Of a DNA stretch of 64,000 bases, positions 54,982 to 62,972 are shown piece by piece. The notes beneath the pieces are model-generated. The model searched no databases, had not been told where the DNA came from, and saw nothing but the letters and a program-made list of their open reading frames with translations. The position numbers were made by a program, and so were the translations under genes. The stretch's first letter is position 1. Each line of letters starts with the position of its first letter. This stretch comes from Streptomyces katrae. Its GTDB lineage: Bacteria; Actinomycetota; Actinomycetes; Streptomycetales; Streptomycetaceae. The DNA is taken from the NCBI RefSeq assembly GCF_002028425.1, contig NZ_CP020042.1, positions 2,604,001 to 2,668,000 on the forward strand, given 5' to 3'.

Positions 54982-55575
54982 ATGCCTTCCGCTTCAGCCG
55001 AGCCCCTGACCCCCGAGCGCATCCTCGAGACCACCGAGGAAGTGCTGCGCCGCTTCGGCCCGACCAAGGCCACCGTGGTGGACGTGGCGCGCGCCCTGGG
55101 CGTCAGCCACGGCAGCGTCTACCGGCACTTCCCCTCGAAGGCGGCGCTACGGGAGGCCGTGACCGACCGCTGGCTCGCCAAGAGCGTGGTCATGCTGGAG
55201 GGAATCGCCTCGGCGCCGGGCGAGGCGGCCCCCTCCAAGCTGGAGTCCTGGCTGGAGGCCCTGTTCGAGGCCAAGCGCCACAAGGCGGGCGACGACCCGG
55301 AGCTCTTCGCGACCTACACGGTGCTGCTGGCCGAGAACAGCGGGGTGGTCGACGCCCACCTCACGGAGCTGATCAACCAGCTGACCCGGATCATCGCCGA
55401 GGGCGTCGCCGCCGGCACCCTGGCCGCGCCCGACGTGCCGGCCGCCGCGCGCGCCGTCTTCGACGCCACCGGCCGCTTCCATGATCCCCAGTACGTGGCG
55501 GAGTGGCTCTCCCCCACGATCACGGCGGAGTTCGAGGCCGTCGTCGGGCTGGTCATCAGGGGCCTGCGCGCCTGA
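54982..55575 (+). CDS. TetR-family transcriptional regulator
   Basis: A 197-residue protein. The N-terminal HTH is TVVDVARALGVSHGSVYRHFPSKAALREAV; the C-terminal helical domain resembles the TetR_C family with LESWLEALFEAKRHKAGDDPELF. It probably represses its own operon with the aldo/keto reductase through the site at 53817-53838. Inducer unknown. Confidence 0.92.
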   Translation: MPSASAEPLTPERILETTEEVLRRFGPTKATVVDVARALGVSHGSVYRHFPSKAALREAVTDRWLAKSVVMLEGIASAPGEAAPSKLESWLEALFEAKRHKAGDDPELFATYTVLLAENSGVVDAHLTELINQLTRIIAEGVAAGTLAAPDVPAAARAVFDATGRFHDPQYVAEWLSPTITAEFEAVVGLVIRGLRA

Positions 55576-55715
55576 ACTGGCGCGACTGCGCACCCCGTTG
55601 TGCGGAATAAGACCCTCCGCACAGCTTGGTGATCATTTTGAGCCGTATCGACTTGTACATGTCACTGACAGTTCTTTACGGTCCCCCTACCGCACTACAC
55701 GTTCCAGGGGGAACC

Positions 55716-56423
55716 TTGTCCACGGCAGCAGTACAGCCCTCACCTCCCGCACGCTCCGGCGGAGCCGCCGCCATCGGCTTGATCCTGACGATCGCGCTCA
55801 GCATCGTCGCGCCGATCGTCACCTACAACACGCTCGTCGACGACCACGGGTGGAGCGAGGCCTCGGCCCTGCTCGTCAGTGGCGCCTGGCCGGTCCTCGA
55901 CAGCGCCATCATGGTGGCCTGGCGGCGCAAGCTGGACGAGTTCGCCATGGTCACCCTGGTGTTCCTGGCGATCACGGCCGCCGTCTCCCTCATCGGCACC
56001 CACTCCACCCGGGCCCTGCTGGTCAAGGACTCCGCCGTCACCGGGCTGTTCGGGCTGCTGTGCCTGGCCACGCTGCTGGCGCCGCGTCCGCTGATGTTCT
56101 ACTTCGGCCGGAAGTTCGGCACGGACGGCACCCCGGCGGGCGTGGCGTACTACAACAACCTGTGGCGGTTCGAGGGCTTCCGCAACGCCCAGCGCCGCAT
56201 GACCCTCGTCTGGGGCGTGGTCTCCCTGATCGAGGCGGCCGTCCGGATCGTCCTGTCGTGCGTCCTGGACACCTCCACCATGGTGACCATCAGCCCGTTC
56301 ATGATCTACGGCACGCTCGGCGGCCTGGCCCTGTGGACCGTCGGCTTCGTCAAGCGCACCAAGGCGGAGGGCGAGAAGCGCGCCGCCGCCGCGGCCGCCC
56401 CGGCCGGGGGCGCCGCGGCCTGA
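55716..56423 (+). CDS. VC0807-type multi-pass membrane protein
   Basis: A 235-residue protein with about six hydrophobic segments, among them IGLILTIALSIVAPIVTYNTL and LVKDSAVTGLFGLLCLATLL. YYNNLWRFEGFRNAQRRMTLVWG is the pattern of the VC0807/intracellular-septation-like family. The TTG at 55716 follows AGGGGGAA and is the best start; ATG 55659 is an upstream alternative in frame. Unknown function. Ends at a strong terminator. Confidence 0.78.
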   Translation: MSTAAVQPSPPARSGGAAAIGLILTIALSIVAPIVTYNTLVDDHGWSEASALLVSGAWPVLDSAIMVAWRRKLDEFAMVTLVFLAITAAVSLIGTHSTRALLVKDSAVTGLFGLLCLATLLAPRPLMFYFGRKFGTDGTPAGVAYYNNLWRFEGFRNAQRRMTLVWGVVSLIEAAVRIVLSCVLDTSTMVTISPFMIYGTLGGLALWTVGFVKRTKAEGEKRAAAAAAPAGGAAA

Positions 56424-56438
56424 CGGCCGCACCCGCGA

Positions 56439-56487
56439 AAAGACCGGTGGCCCGGTGCGCGATCCGCGCACCGGGCCACCGGTCTTT
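56439..56487. terminator. Bidirectional terminator, 23-bp perfect stem
   Basis: Arms 56439-56461 and 56465-56487 around an ATC loop, between the converging membrane-protein gene and glyS. Starts AAAG and ends CTTT, giving a short T-run on both strands. Confidence 0.85.
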
Positions 56488-56497
56488 CGCAGGCGTC

Positions 56498-57880
56498 CTA
56501 GCAGCCCAGCAGACGGCTGCCGAGGTAGGCCTGGATCTGGTCCAGGGAGACGCGCTCCTGCTTCATCGTGTCGCGCTCGCGCACGGTCACCGCGTTGTCT
56601 TCCAGGGTGTCGAAGTCGACGGTGACGCAGAACGGCGTACCGATCTCGTCCTGGCGGCGGTAGCGGCGGCCGATGGCGCCCGCGTCGTCGAACTCGATGT
56701 TCCAGTTCTTGCGCAGGTCGGCGGCCAGGCCCTTGGCCTTCGGCGACAGCTGCGCGTTGCGGGACAGCGGCAGGACGGCGACCTTGACCGGGGCCAGGCG
56801 CGGGTCGAAGCGCATCACGGTGCGCTTCTCCATGGCGCCCTTGGCGTTCGGGGCCTCGTCCTCGACGTACGCGTCGATCATGAAGGCGAACATGGCGCGG
56901 TTGACACCGGCCGCCGGCTCGATGACGTACGGGGTGTACTTCTCCTTCGACTCCTGGTCGAAGTAGACGAGGTCCTGGCCGGAGGCGGCGGAGTGGGCCT
57001 TGAGGTCGTAGTCCGTACGGTTGGCGACGCCCTCGAGCTCGGAGAACTCACTGCCACCGAAGTTGAAGCGGTACTCGATGTCGGCGGTGCGCTTCGAGTA
57101 GTGGGACAGCTTCTCCTTCGGGTGCTCGTACCAGCGCATGTTCTCCTCGCGCATGCCCAGGCCGCGGTACCAGTTCCACCGCTCCTGCATCCAGTACTCC
57201 TGCCACTGCTCGTCCTCGCCCGGCTTGACGAAGAACTCCATCTCCATCTGCTCGAACTCGCGCGTGCGGAAGATGAAGTTGCCCGGAGTGATCTCGTTGC
57301 GGAAGGACTTGCCCATCTGCGCGATGCCGAACGGCGGCTTCTTGCGCGAAGAGGTCTGCACGAGGGCGAAGTTGGTGAAGATGCCCTGGGCGGTCTCGGG
57401 GCGCAGGTACGCCTTGGAGCCGGTGTCCTGGGTCGGGCCGAGGTGGGTCTCCAGCATGCCGGAGAACTGCTTCGGCTCGGTGAACTGGCCCTTCACACCG
57501 CAGTGGGGGCAGTTGATGTCGGCCAGGCCGTTCTCGGGGAGGCGGCCGTGCTTGGCCTCGTAGGCCTCTTCCAGGTGGTCCGCGCGGTGACGCTTGTGAC
57601 AGGCGGTGCACTCGGTCAGCGGGTCCGAGAAGGTCGCGACGTGACCGGAGGCCACCCAGACCTCGGGGGCCAGGATCACGGAGGAGTCGATGCCGACGAT
57701 GTCCTCACGCCCGGTGACCATGGCCTTCCACCACTGGCGCTTGATGTTCTCCTTGAGCTCGACACCCAGCGGACCGTAGTCCCAGGCAGCCCTGGAGCCG
57801 CCGTAGATCTCACTGCACGGGTAAACGAAGCCACGGCGCTTGCTCAGGCTGACGATGGTTTCGATCTTGTCGGCGGCCAC
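56498..57880 (-). CDS. glyS: Glycyl-tRNA synthetase
   Basis: A 460-residue single-chain (alpha2-type) class II synthetase. The N-terminus [24 protein letters not shown] precedes [20 protein letters not shown] zinc-binding insert has CTACHKRH with CPHC. Motif 2 is [25 protein letters not shown], motif 3 [14 protein letters not shown], and the C-terminal anticodon domain has [20 protein letters not shown]. Ligates glycine to tRNA-Gly. Divergent from the zinc uptake operon. Confidence 0.97.
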   Translation of the reverse strand: MAADKIETIVSLSKRRGFVYPCSEIYGGSRAAWDYGPLGVELKENIKRQWWKAMVTGREDIVGIDSSVILAPEVWVASGHVATFSDPLTECTACHKRHRADHLEEAYEAKHGRLPENGLADINCPHCGVKGQFTEPKQFSGMLETHLGPTQDTGSKAYLRPETAQGIFTNFALVQTSSRKKPPFGIAQMGKSFRNEITPGNFIFRTREFEQMEMEFFVKPGEDEQWQEYWMQERWNWYRGLGMREENMRWYEHPKEKLSHYSKRTADIEYRFNFGGSEFSELEGVANRTDYDLKAHSAASGQDLVYFDQESKEKYTPYVIEPAAGVNRAMFAFMIDAYVEDEAPNAKGAMEKRTVMRFDPRLAPVKVAVLPLSRNAQLSPKAKGLAADLRKNWNIEFDDAGAIGRRYRRQDEIGTPFCVTVDFDTLEDNAVTVRERDTMKQERVSLDQIQAYLGSRLLGC

Positions 57881-57999
57881 GGTGCTCTCTTCATTACGAG
57901 GACGAACGGCGAAGGCTTTAGGTTACCGGCGCCCGCACCCTCCACTTCAAGTCGGTACCCCCCTTCCAGCATGCTCCTCCGGGCCCTTCACCTGGCTTT

Positions 58000-58029
58000 T
58001 TGACAACGGTTTCCATCTTTGATGAAAAT
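58000..58029 (+). promoter_or_regulatory. Candidate leaderless promoter of znuACB
   Basis: TTGACA at 58000-58005, an 18-bp spacer, and GAAAAT at 58024-58029. Transcription would begin at or next to the A of the znuA ATG (58037), which agrees with the lack of a ribosome-binding site. Confidence 0.5.
58001..58015. promoter_or_regulatory. Zur-like box 1
   Basis: TGACAACGGTTTCCA, 11 of 15 matches to the streptomycete Zur consensus TGAAAATGATTTTCA as I recall it. Overlaps the -35 element. Confidence 0.5.
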
Positions 58030-58037
58030 GGATGTCA
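58023..58037. promoter_or_regulatory. Zur-like box 2
   Basis: TGAAAATGGATGTCA, 12 of 15 matches to the same consensus, 22 bp after box 1. Covers the -10 element and the first base of the start codon, ideal for repression. Confidence 0.6.
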
Positions 58038-59014
58038 TGAACGTACGACGCCTCATACCCACCGCCGCGCTCGCCGGTGCCGTCGCCCTCGCCGGCGCGG
58101 CCCTCACCGCCTGCTCCGGGGCCAGTGCCGCGGGCACGGACAAGGACGGCAAGCTCGGCGTGACGGCGTCGTTCTACCCCCTGCAGTTCCTCGCCGAGCA
58201 GATAGGCGGGGACCACGTGAAGGTCTCCACCCTGACCAAGCCGGGCGTCGAACCGCACGACCTGGAGATCACACCCAAGCAGACGGCGCAGCTCGCCGAC
58301 TCGGACGTGGTCCTCTACCTCAAGGGCCTCCAGCCCGCCGTGGACAAGGCGGTCGCCCAGTCCGGCGTGAAGAACACCGTCGACGCGGCCACGCTCACCA
58401 AGCTGGAGACCCACTCCGCCTCCGGCCACGAGGACCACGACCACGCCGTCGAGGGCGAGCCCGAGGGCGCCCACCACGACCACGGCGAGTCCGGAGAGGA
58501 CCCCCACGTCTGGCTCGACCCGGTCAAGTACGCCGAGATCGCCAAGGGCTTCGGCGCCTCCCTGGAGAAGACCGACCCCGGCCACGCGGCGGACTACCGC
58601 AAGAACACCGACGCACTGCTGGCCAAACTGGCCGCGCTGGACACCGAGTTCAAGGACGGCCTGAAGAACCCGGCCTCCAGGACCTTCATCACCACCCATT
58701 CCGCTTTCGGCTACCTCGCCGAGCGCTACGGCCTCGACCAGGAGGGCATCTCCGGCGTCGACCCCGAGTCCGAGCCCAGCCCGGCCCGGATGAAGGAACT
58801 CCAGGCCGTGGCGAAGAAGGACAATGTCACGACCGTGTTCTTCGAGACCCTGGCCAGCGACAAGACCGCCAAGAGCCTCGCCCGGGACACGGGCCTGACG
58901 ACGGACGTGCTCGACCCCCTGGAGGGCATCACGGCCGCGTCGCAGGGCGCCGACTACTTCGAGGTCATGCGGTCCAACCTGAAGAACCTCCAGAAGGCAC
59001 TCGGAAGCAAGTGA
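58037..59014 (+). CDS. znuA: Zinc ABC transporter, substrate-binding lipoprotein
   Basis: A 325-residue protein from ATG 58037. Lipoprotein signal (VRRLIPTAALAGAVALAGAALTAC) with lipobox LTAC. Typical cluster A-I solute-binding motifs GVEPHDLEITPKQ and DPHVWLDPVKYAEI follow, plus THSAFGYLAERYGL, and a His/Asp/Glu-rich loop (GHEDHDHAVEG...HHDHGE) that buffers zinc. It delivers Zn(II) to ZnuB. Opens the znuACB-zur set, with two Zur-like boxes at its promoter. Confidence 0.93.
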   Translation: MNVRRLIPTAALAGAVALAGAALTACSGASAAGTDKDGKLGVTASFYPLQFLAEQIGGDHVKVSTLTKPGVEPHDLEITPKQTAQLADSDVVLYLKGLQPAVDKAVAQSGVKNTVDAATLTKLETHSASGHEDHDHAVEGEPEGAHHDHGESGEDPHVWLDPVKYAEIAKGFGASLEKTDPGHAADYRKNTDALLAKLAALDTEFKDGLKNPASRTFITTHSAFGYLAERYGLDQEGISGVDPESEPSPARMKELQAVAKKDNVTTVFFETLASDKTAKSLARDTGLTTDVLDPLEGITAASQGADYFEVMRSNLKNLQKALGSK

Positions 59015-59043
59015 TGACAGCAGCAGCAACGGAGGCGCGAGCC

Positions 59044-59835
59044 ATGCAGTCCACGTCGCGGGAACCCGAGGACCAGCCCGTCATATCCCTGCGCGGGGCC
59101 ACCGCCTCGCTCGGCTCGCGCCCCGTGCTGCGCGGGATCGACCTGACCGTGCGCCGCGGCGAGGTCGTCGCGCTGCTCGGCGCCAACGGCTCCGGCAAGT
59201 CCACCGCCGTACGCGCCGTCGTCGGCCAGGTGCCGCTCACCGCCGGCACCCTGTCCCTCTTCGGCACCGAGTTCCGGCGCTTCCGCCAGTGGTCGCGCAT
59301 CGGGTACGTCCCCCAGCGCACCACCGCCGCCAGCGGCGTCCCGGCCACCGTCCGCGAGGTCGTCTCCGCCGGCCGGCTCGCCCGCTCCCGCTTCGGGATC
59401 CTGCGCAAGGCCGACAAGGCGGCCGTCGAGGGCGCCCTGGCGCTGGTCGACATGGAGGAGTACGCCGACGCCTCGGTCAACGCCCTCTCCGGCGGACAGC
59501 ACCAGCGCGTGCTCATCGCCAGGGCGCTGGCCGTCGAGCCCGAGCTGCTGATCATGGACGAACCGATGGCGGGCGTGGACCTCGGCAACCAGGGAGTCCT
59601 CGCGAACGCCGTACGGCAGCAGGTGGCGGCCGGCACGACCGTCCTGCTCGTCCTGCACGAGCTGGGCCCGCTGGAGCCGCTGATCGACCGGGCCGTGGTC
59701 CTGCGCGACGGCTGCGTCACCCACGACGGCCCGCCGCCGGAGGCCGTGGGCCAGCACGCCCTGCCCGGCCACGACCACGTACACCCCCACGCGGCGCACG
59801 ACGCCGAGCCCCTGCGGACGGGACTGCTGAGCTGA
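59044..59835 (+). CDS. znuC: Zinc ABC transporter, ATPase
   Basis: A 263-residue ATPase from ATG 59044, selected because GGAGG lies 8 nt upstream; ATG 59014 in a TGATG overlap with znuA would add ten residues. Walker A GANGSGKST, Q-loop VPQRTT, signature ALSGGQHQR, Walker B LLIMDEP, H-loop VLHE. The C-terminus is His-rich (GHDHVHPHAAH), unusual for an ATPase but seen in zinc transporters. Confidence 0.92.
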   Translation: MQSTSREPEDQPVISLRGATASLGSRPVLRGIDLTVRRGEVVALLGANGSGKSTAVRAVVGQVPLTAGTLSLFGTEFRRFRQWSRIGYVPQRTTAASGVPATVREVVSAGRLARSRFGILRKADKAAVEGALALVDMEEYADASVNALSGGQHQRVLIARALAVEPELLIMDEPMAGVDLGNQGVLANAVRQQVAAGTTVLLVLHELGPLEPLIDRAVVLRDGCVTHDGPPPEAVGQHALPGHDHVHPHAAHDAEPLRTGLLS

Positions 59836-60698
59836 TGGACCTCCTGAACTACGCCTTCATGCAGCGGGCGCTGATCGCCGCCGCTCTGGTCGGCATCACC
59901 GCGCCCGCGATCGGCACCTATCTCGTCCAGCGCCGCCAGGCGGTCATGGGCGACGGCCTGGGCCACGTCGCGATGACCGGCGTCGCGCTCGGCTTCGTCC
60001 TCCAGGCCAGCCCGGTGTGGACGGCCACCCTCGTGGCGGTCGCCGGCGCCGTCGGCATGGAGCTGATCCGCTCCCGCGGCAAGACCAGCGGGGACGTCGC
60101 CCTGTCGATGCTGTTCTACGGCGGCCTCGCCGGCGGCGTGATGATCATCAACGTCGGCGGCGGCTCCACGACCAACCTGCTCAGCGCCATGTTCGGCTCG
60201 ATCACCACGGTCGCCCCGGAGGACGTCACCGCGATGGCGATCCTCGCGGCGTTCGTGCTCGCCGTCACCATCGGCATGCGCCGCCAGCTGTTCGCCGTCT
60301 GCCAGGACGAGGAGTTCGCCCGGGTCACCGGCCTGCCGGTGCGCGCGCTGAACCTGCTGATCGCCGTCACCGCCGCCGTCACCGTCACGGTCGCCATGCG
60401 CATAGTCGGCCTGCTGCTGGTCAGCGCCATGATGGTGATTCCCGTCGCGGCCGCCCAGCGGCTCACCCGCGGTTTCGCCGCCACGCTCGGCCTGGCCGTG
60501 GCCATCAGCCTCACCGTCTCGCTGACCGGTACGGCCGCCACGTACTACATCGACGCGCCGTCGGGCGCCACGATCGTGCTGCTCGCGATCGGCGTCTTCA
60601 TGGCGATGACGGCCCTGTCCGCTCCGCTGGCCAGGCGCCGTGCGAAGGCCGCCAGGGCCGCCGAGGAGGTCTGCACCCGGGACGACGTGAAGGTCTAG
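59835..60698 (+). CDS. znuB: Zinc ABC transporter, permease
   Basis: A 287-residue membrane protein with about eight helices, coupled to znuC by TGATG. It starts MDLLNYAFMQRALIAAALVGITAP and contains VMGDGLGHVAMTGVALGF and AVCQDEEFARVTGLPVRALN, conserved in ABC-3 (ZnuB/MntB) permeases. Channel for zinc across the membrane. Confidence 0.93.
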   Translation: MDLLNYAFMQRALIAAALVGITAPAIGTYLVQRRQAVMGDGLGHVAMTGVALGFVLQASPVWTATLVAVAGAVGMELIRSRGKTSGDVALSMLFYGGLAGGVMIINVGGGSTTNLLSAMFGSITTVAPEDVTAMAILAAFVLAVTIGMRRQLFAVCQDEEFARVTGLPVRALNLLIAVTAAVTVTVAMRIVGLLLVSAMMVIPVAAAQRLTRGFAATLGLAVAISLTVSLTGTAATYYIDAPSGATIVLLAIGVFMAMTALSAPLARRRAKAARAAEEVCTRDDVKV

Positions 60699-60749
60699 GA
60701 GGACCGGCCGCCTGGCACAATGAGGCGAGGCCGAAACGAGGAGGAACCG

Positions 60750-61178
60750 GTGGCGACTGCGCCTGGCGAGACGAATACCGCGCCAGTACGAGGACGATCC
60801 ACCCGGCAGCGGGCCGCCGTGGCGGCGGCGCTGGACGAGGTGGACGAGTTCCGCAGTGCCCAGGAGCTGCACGACATGCTCAAGCACCGCGGCGATTCCG
60901 TGGGCCTGACCACCGTGTACCGCACCCTCCAGTCCCTGGCGGACGCCGGCGAGGTGGACGTGCTGCGCACCAGCGACGGTGAGTCCGTCTACCGCCGCTG
61001 CTCCACGGGCGATCACCACCACCACCTGGTCTGCCGCAAGTGCGGCAAGGCCGTCGAGGTGGAGGGGCCGGCGGTGGAGAAGTGGGCGGAGTCCATCGCG
61101 GCCGAGCACGGCTTCGTGAACGTGGCCCACACCGTCGAGATCTTCGGCACCTGCGCGGACTGCGCGGCCGCCGGCTAG
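60750..61178 (+). CDS. zur: Zinc uptake regulator, Fur family
   Basis: A 142-residue protein from GTG 60750, with GAGGAGGAA upstream. Winged HTH (AQELHDMLKHRGDSVGLTTVYRTLQSLADAGEVDV), the HHHHLVCRKCGK metal-binding segment and the second Cys pair FGTCADCA. With zinc bound it would repress znuACB through the boxes at 58001-58037. It sits 51 bp after znuB and is followed by a strong terminator. Confidence 0.93.
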   Translation: MATAPGETNTAPVRGRSTRQRAAVAAALDEVDEFRSAQELHDMLKHRGDSVGLTTVYRTLQSLADAGEVDVLRTSDGESVYRRCSTGDHHHHLVCRKCGKAVEVEGPAVEKWAESIAAEHGFVNVAHTVEIFGTCADCAAAG

Positions 61179-61232
61179 TCCGAAAGGGTCGGATTCCGGT
61201 CGAACACCGGTCGGGATCCGGTCGATGTCACA

Positions 61233-61273
61233 CGCCTGCGCCGCCGGCCCCTCGGGGGCCGGCGGCGCAGGCG
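61233..61273 (+). terminator. Terminator between zur and uppS
   Basis: A perfect 19-bp GC stem with a TCG loop, between the converging zur and uppS genes; serves both. Confidence 0.85.
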
Positions 61274-61282
61274 CGTCCGGGG

Positions 61283-62104
61283 TCAGCTCTCGGAGCCCTC
61301 GGGCTGGTTCGGGACCGCGCCGCCGAAGCGGCGGTCGCGCTTGGCGTACTCCAGGCAGGCGTCCCACAGGTGGATCCGGTCGAAGTCCGGCCACAGGACG
61401 TCCTGGAAGACCATCTCCGCGTAGGCGCTCTGCCAGATCAGGTAGTTGGACGTGCGCTGCTCGCCGCTGGGGCGCAGGAACAGGTCCACGTCCGGCATGT
61501 CCGGGTAGTAGAGGTACTTGGCGAGGGTCTTCTCGGTGACCTTCGACGGGTCGAGCCGGCCCGCCTTCACGTCCTCGGCGAGGGCCTGCGCGGCGTCGGC
61601 GATCTCGGCGCGGCCGCCGTAGTTCATGCAGAAGTACAGGGTCAGCTTGTCGTTGCCCTTGGTCTGCTCCTGGGCGACCTGGAGCTCCTTGGCCACGGAC
61701 TTCCACAGCTTGGGCATGCGGCCCACCCAGCGCACCCGGATGCCGAGCGCGTCGAGCTGGTCGCGGGTCTTGCGGATGAAGTCGCGGTTGAAGTTCATCA
61801 GGAAGCGCACCTCGTCGGGCGAGCGCTTCCAGTTCTCGGTGGAGAAGGCGTACAGCGAGATGTTCTTGACGCCCATCTCGATCGCGCCCTGGAGGACGTC
61901 GAGGACGCGCTCGGCGCCGACCTTGTGGCCCTCGGTGCGCGGCAGGCCCCGCTCCTTGGCCCAGCGGCCGTTGCCGTCCATCACGATCGCGACGTGCTCC
62001 GGGACCAGCTCGCCCGGGATCTTCGGCGGGCGGGCGCCGGTCGGGTGCGGTTCGGGGGTCGCGTACTCACGGCGGGAGAGTCCCAGGAATCCGCGTACTG
62101 CCAT
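61283..62104 (-). CDS. uppS: Isoprenyl transferase (undecaprenyl diphosphate synthase)
   Basis: A 273-residue cis-prenyltransferase. [20 protein letters not shown] contains the catalytic Asp and P-loop-like region, then [17 protein letters not shown] and [21 protein letters not shown]. It builds the polyprenyl carrier for peptidoglycan from IPP. It starts 23 bp after the recO stop, so recO-uppS is probably one transcript. Confidence 0.95.
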   Translation of the reverse strand: MAVRGFLGLSRREYATPEPHPTGARPPKIPGELVPEHVAIVMDGNGRWAKERGLPRTEGHKVGAERVLDVLQGAIEMGVKNISLYAFSTENWKRSPDEVRFLMNFNRDFIRKTRDQLDALGIRVRWVGRMPKLWKSVAKELQVAQEQTKGNDKLTLYFCMNYGGRAEIADAAQALAEDVKAGRLDPSKVTEKTLAKYLYYPDMPDVDLFLRPSGEQRTSNYLIWQSAYAEMVFQDVLWPDFDRIHLWDACLEYAKRDRRFGGAVPNQPEGSES

Positions 62105-62127
62105 GGCGCTTCGGTCTCCGATCTCGG

Positions 62128-62874
62128 TTACTTCTCTACGTAACGCAGGGAACGCAGCCCGCGTTCCAGATGCCAGTGCAGATAGGCGGAGACGAGTCCG
62201 CTCCCCTCGCGCACGTGCCGCGGCTGGGCCGCGTCGGCCGTCGGCCAGTCCCCCGTCAGCAGGGCGCTGAGCAGGCCGATGGCCTCAGCAGATGGTACGA
62301 CGCTTCCGGGGACCCGGCAGTCGCCGCATATGACCCCGCCCGCGGCGACGGAGAAGTGCCGGTTGGGGCCGTGGATGCCGCATTTCGCGCAGTCCTCGAA
62401 GCTGGGCGCGTAGCCGTTGACGGCCAGGGAGCGCAGCAGGAAGGCGTCGAGGATCAGGTGCGGTTCGTGCTCGCCGCGGGAGAGCGTGCGCAGGGCGCCG
62501 ACCAGCAGCAGGTACTGCTGCACGGCGGGCTCGCCCTCGTTCTCGGTGAAGCGTTCGGCCGTCTCCAGCATCGCGGTGCCTGCGGTGTAGCGGGCGTAGT
62601 CGGTGACGATGCCGTTGCCGTAGGGGGCGATGATCTCGGTCTGGGTGCACAGCGGCAGGCTGCGGCCGACCAGCTCGCTGCCCCGGGCGAAGAACTGCAC
62701 GTCGGCGTGGGAGAAAGGTTCCAGCCGGGCGCCGAACTTGGACTTCGTGCGCCGTACCCCGCGGGCGACGGCCCGGACGCGGCCGTGGCCGCGGGTGAGC
62801 AGCGTGATGATGCGGTCCGCCTCGCCCAGCTTCTGGGTGCGCAGCACGATGCCGTCGTCGCGGAACAGACTCAT
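62128..62874 (-). CDS. recO: DNA repair protein RecO
   Basis: A 248-residue protein. N-terminal OB fold ([26 protein letters not shown]), a helical domain, and a zinc site CAKCGIHGP with ICGDC. It loads RecA on SSB-coated single-stranded DNA with RecR. Upstream partner of uppS, as in other streptomycetes. Confidence 0.94.
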   Translation of the reverse strand: MSLFRDDGIVLRTQKLGEADRIITLLTRGHGRVRAVARGVRRTKSKFGARLEPFSHADVQFFARGSELVGRSLPLCTQTEIIAPYGNGIVTDYARYTAGTAMLETAERFTENEGEPAVQQYLLLVGALRTLSRGEHEPHLILDAFLLRSLAVNGYAPSFEDCAKCGIHGPNRHFSVAAGGVICGDCRVPGSVVPSAEAIGLLSALLTGDWPTADAAQPRHVREGSGLVSAYLHWHLERGLRSLRYVEK

Positions 62875-62907
62875 GCGCCCATTGTCCCCTGTGCGCGGAC
62901 GGCGCCG

Positions 62908-62940
62908 GCCCCCGTCCGGGAACGGTGTCCGGACGGGGGC
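62908..62940 (-). terminator. Terminator of the nucleobase permease gene
   Basis: A perfect 12-bp stem (62908-62919 with 62929-62940) with a 9-nt loop, in the 98-bp gap before recO. Confidence 0.75.
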
Positions 62941-62972
62941 GGCACCCCTTGGGAGGGTCTGCGGGGAGACGG

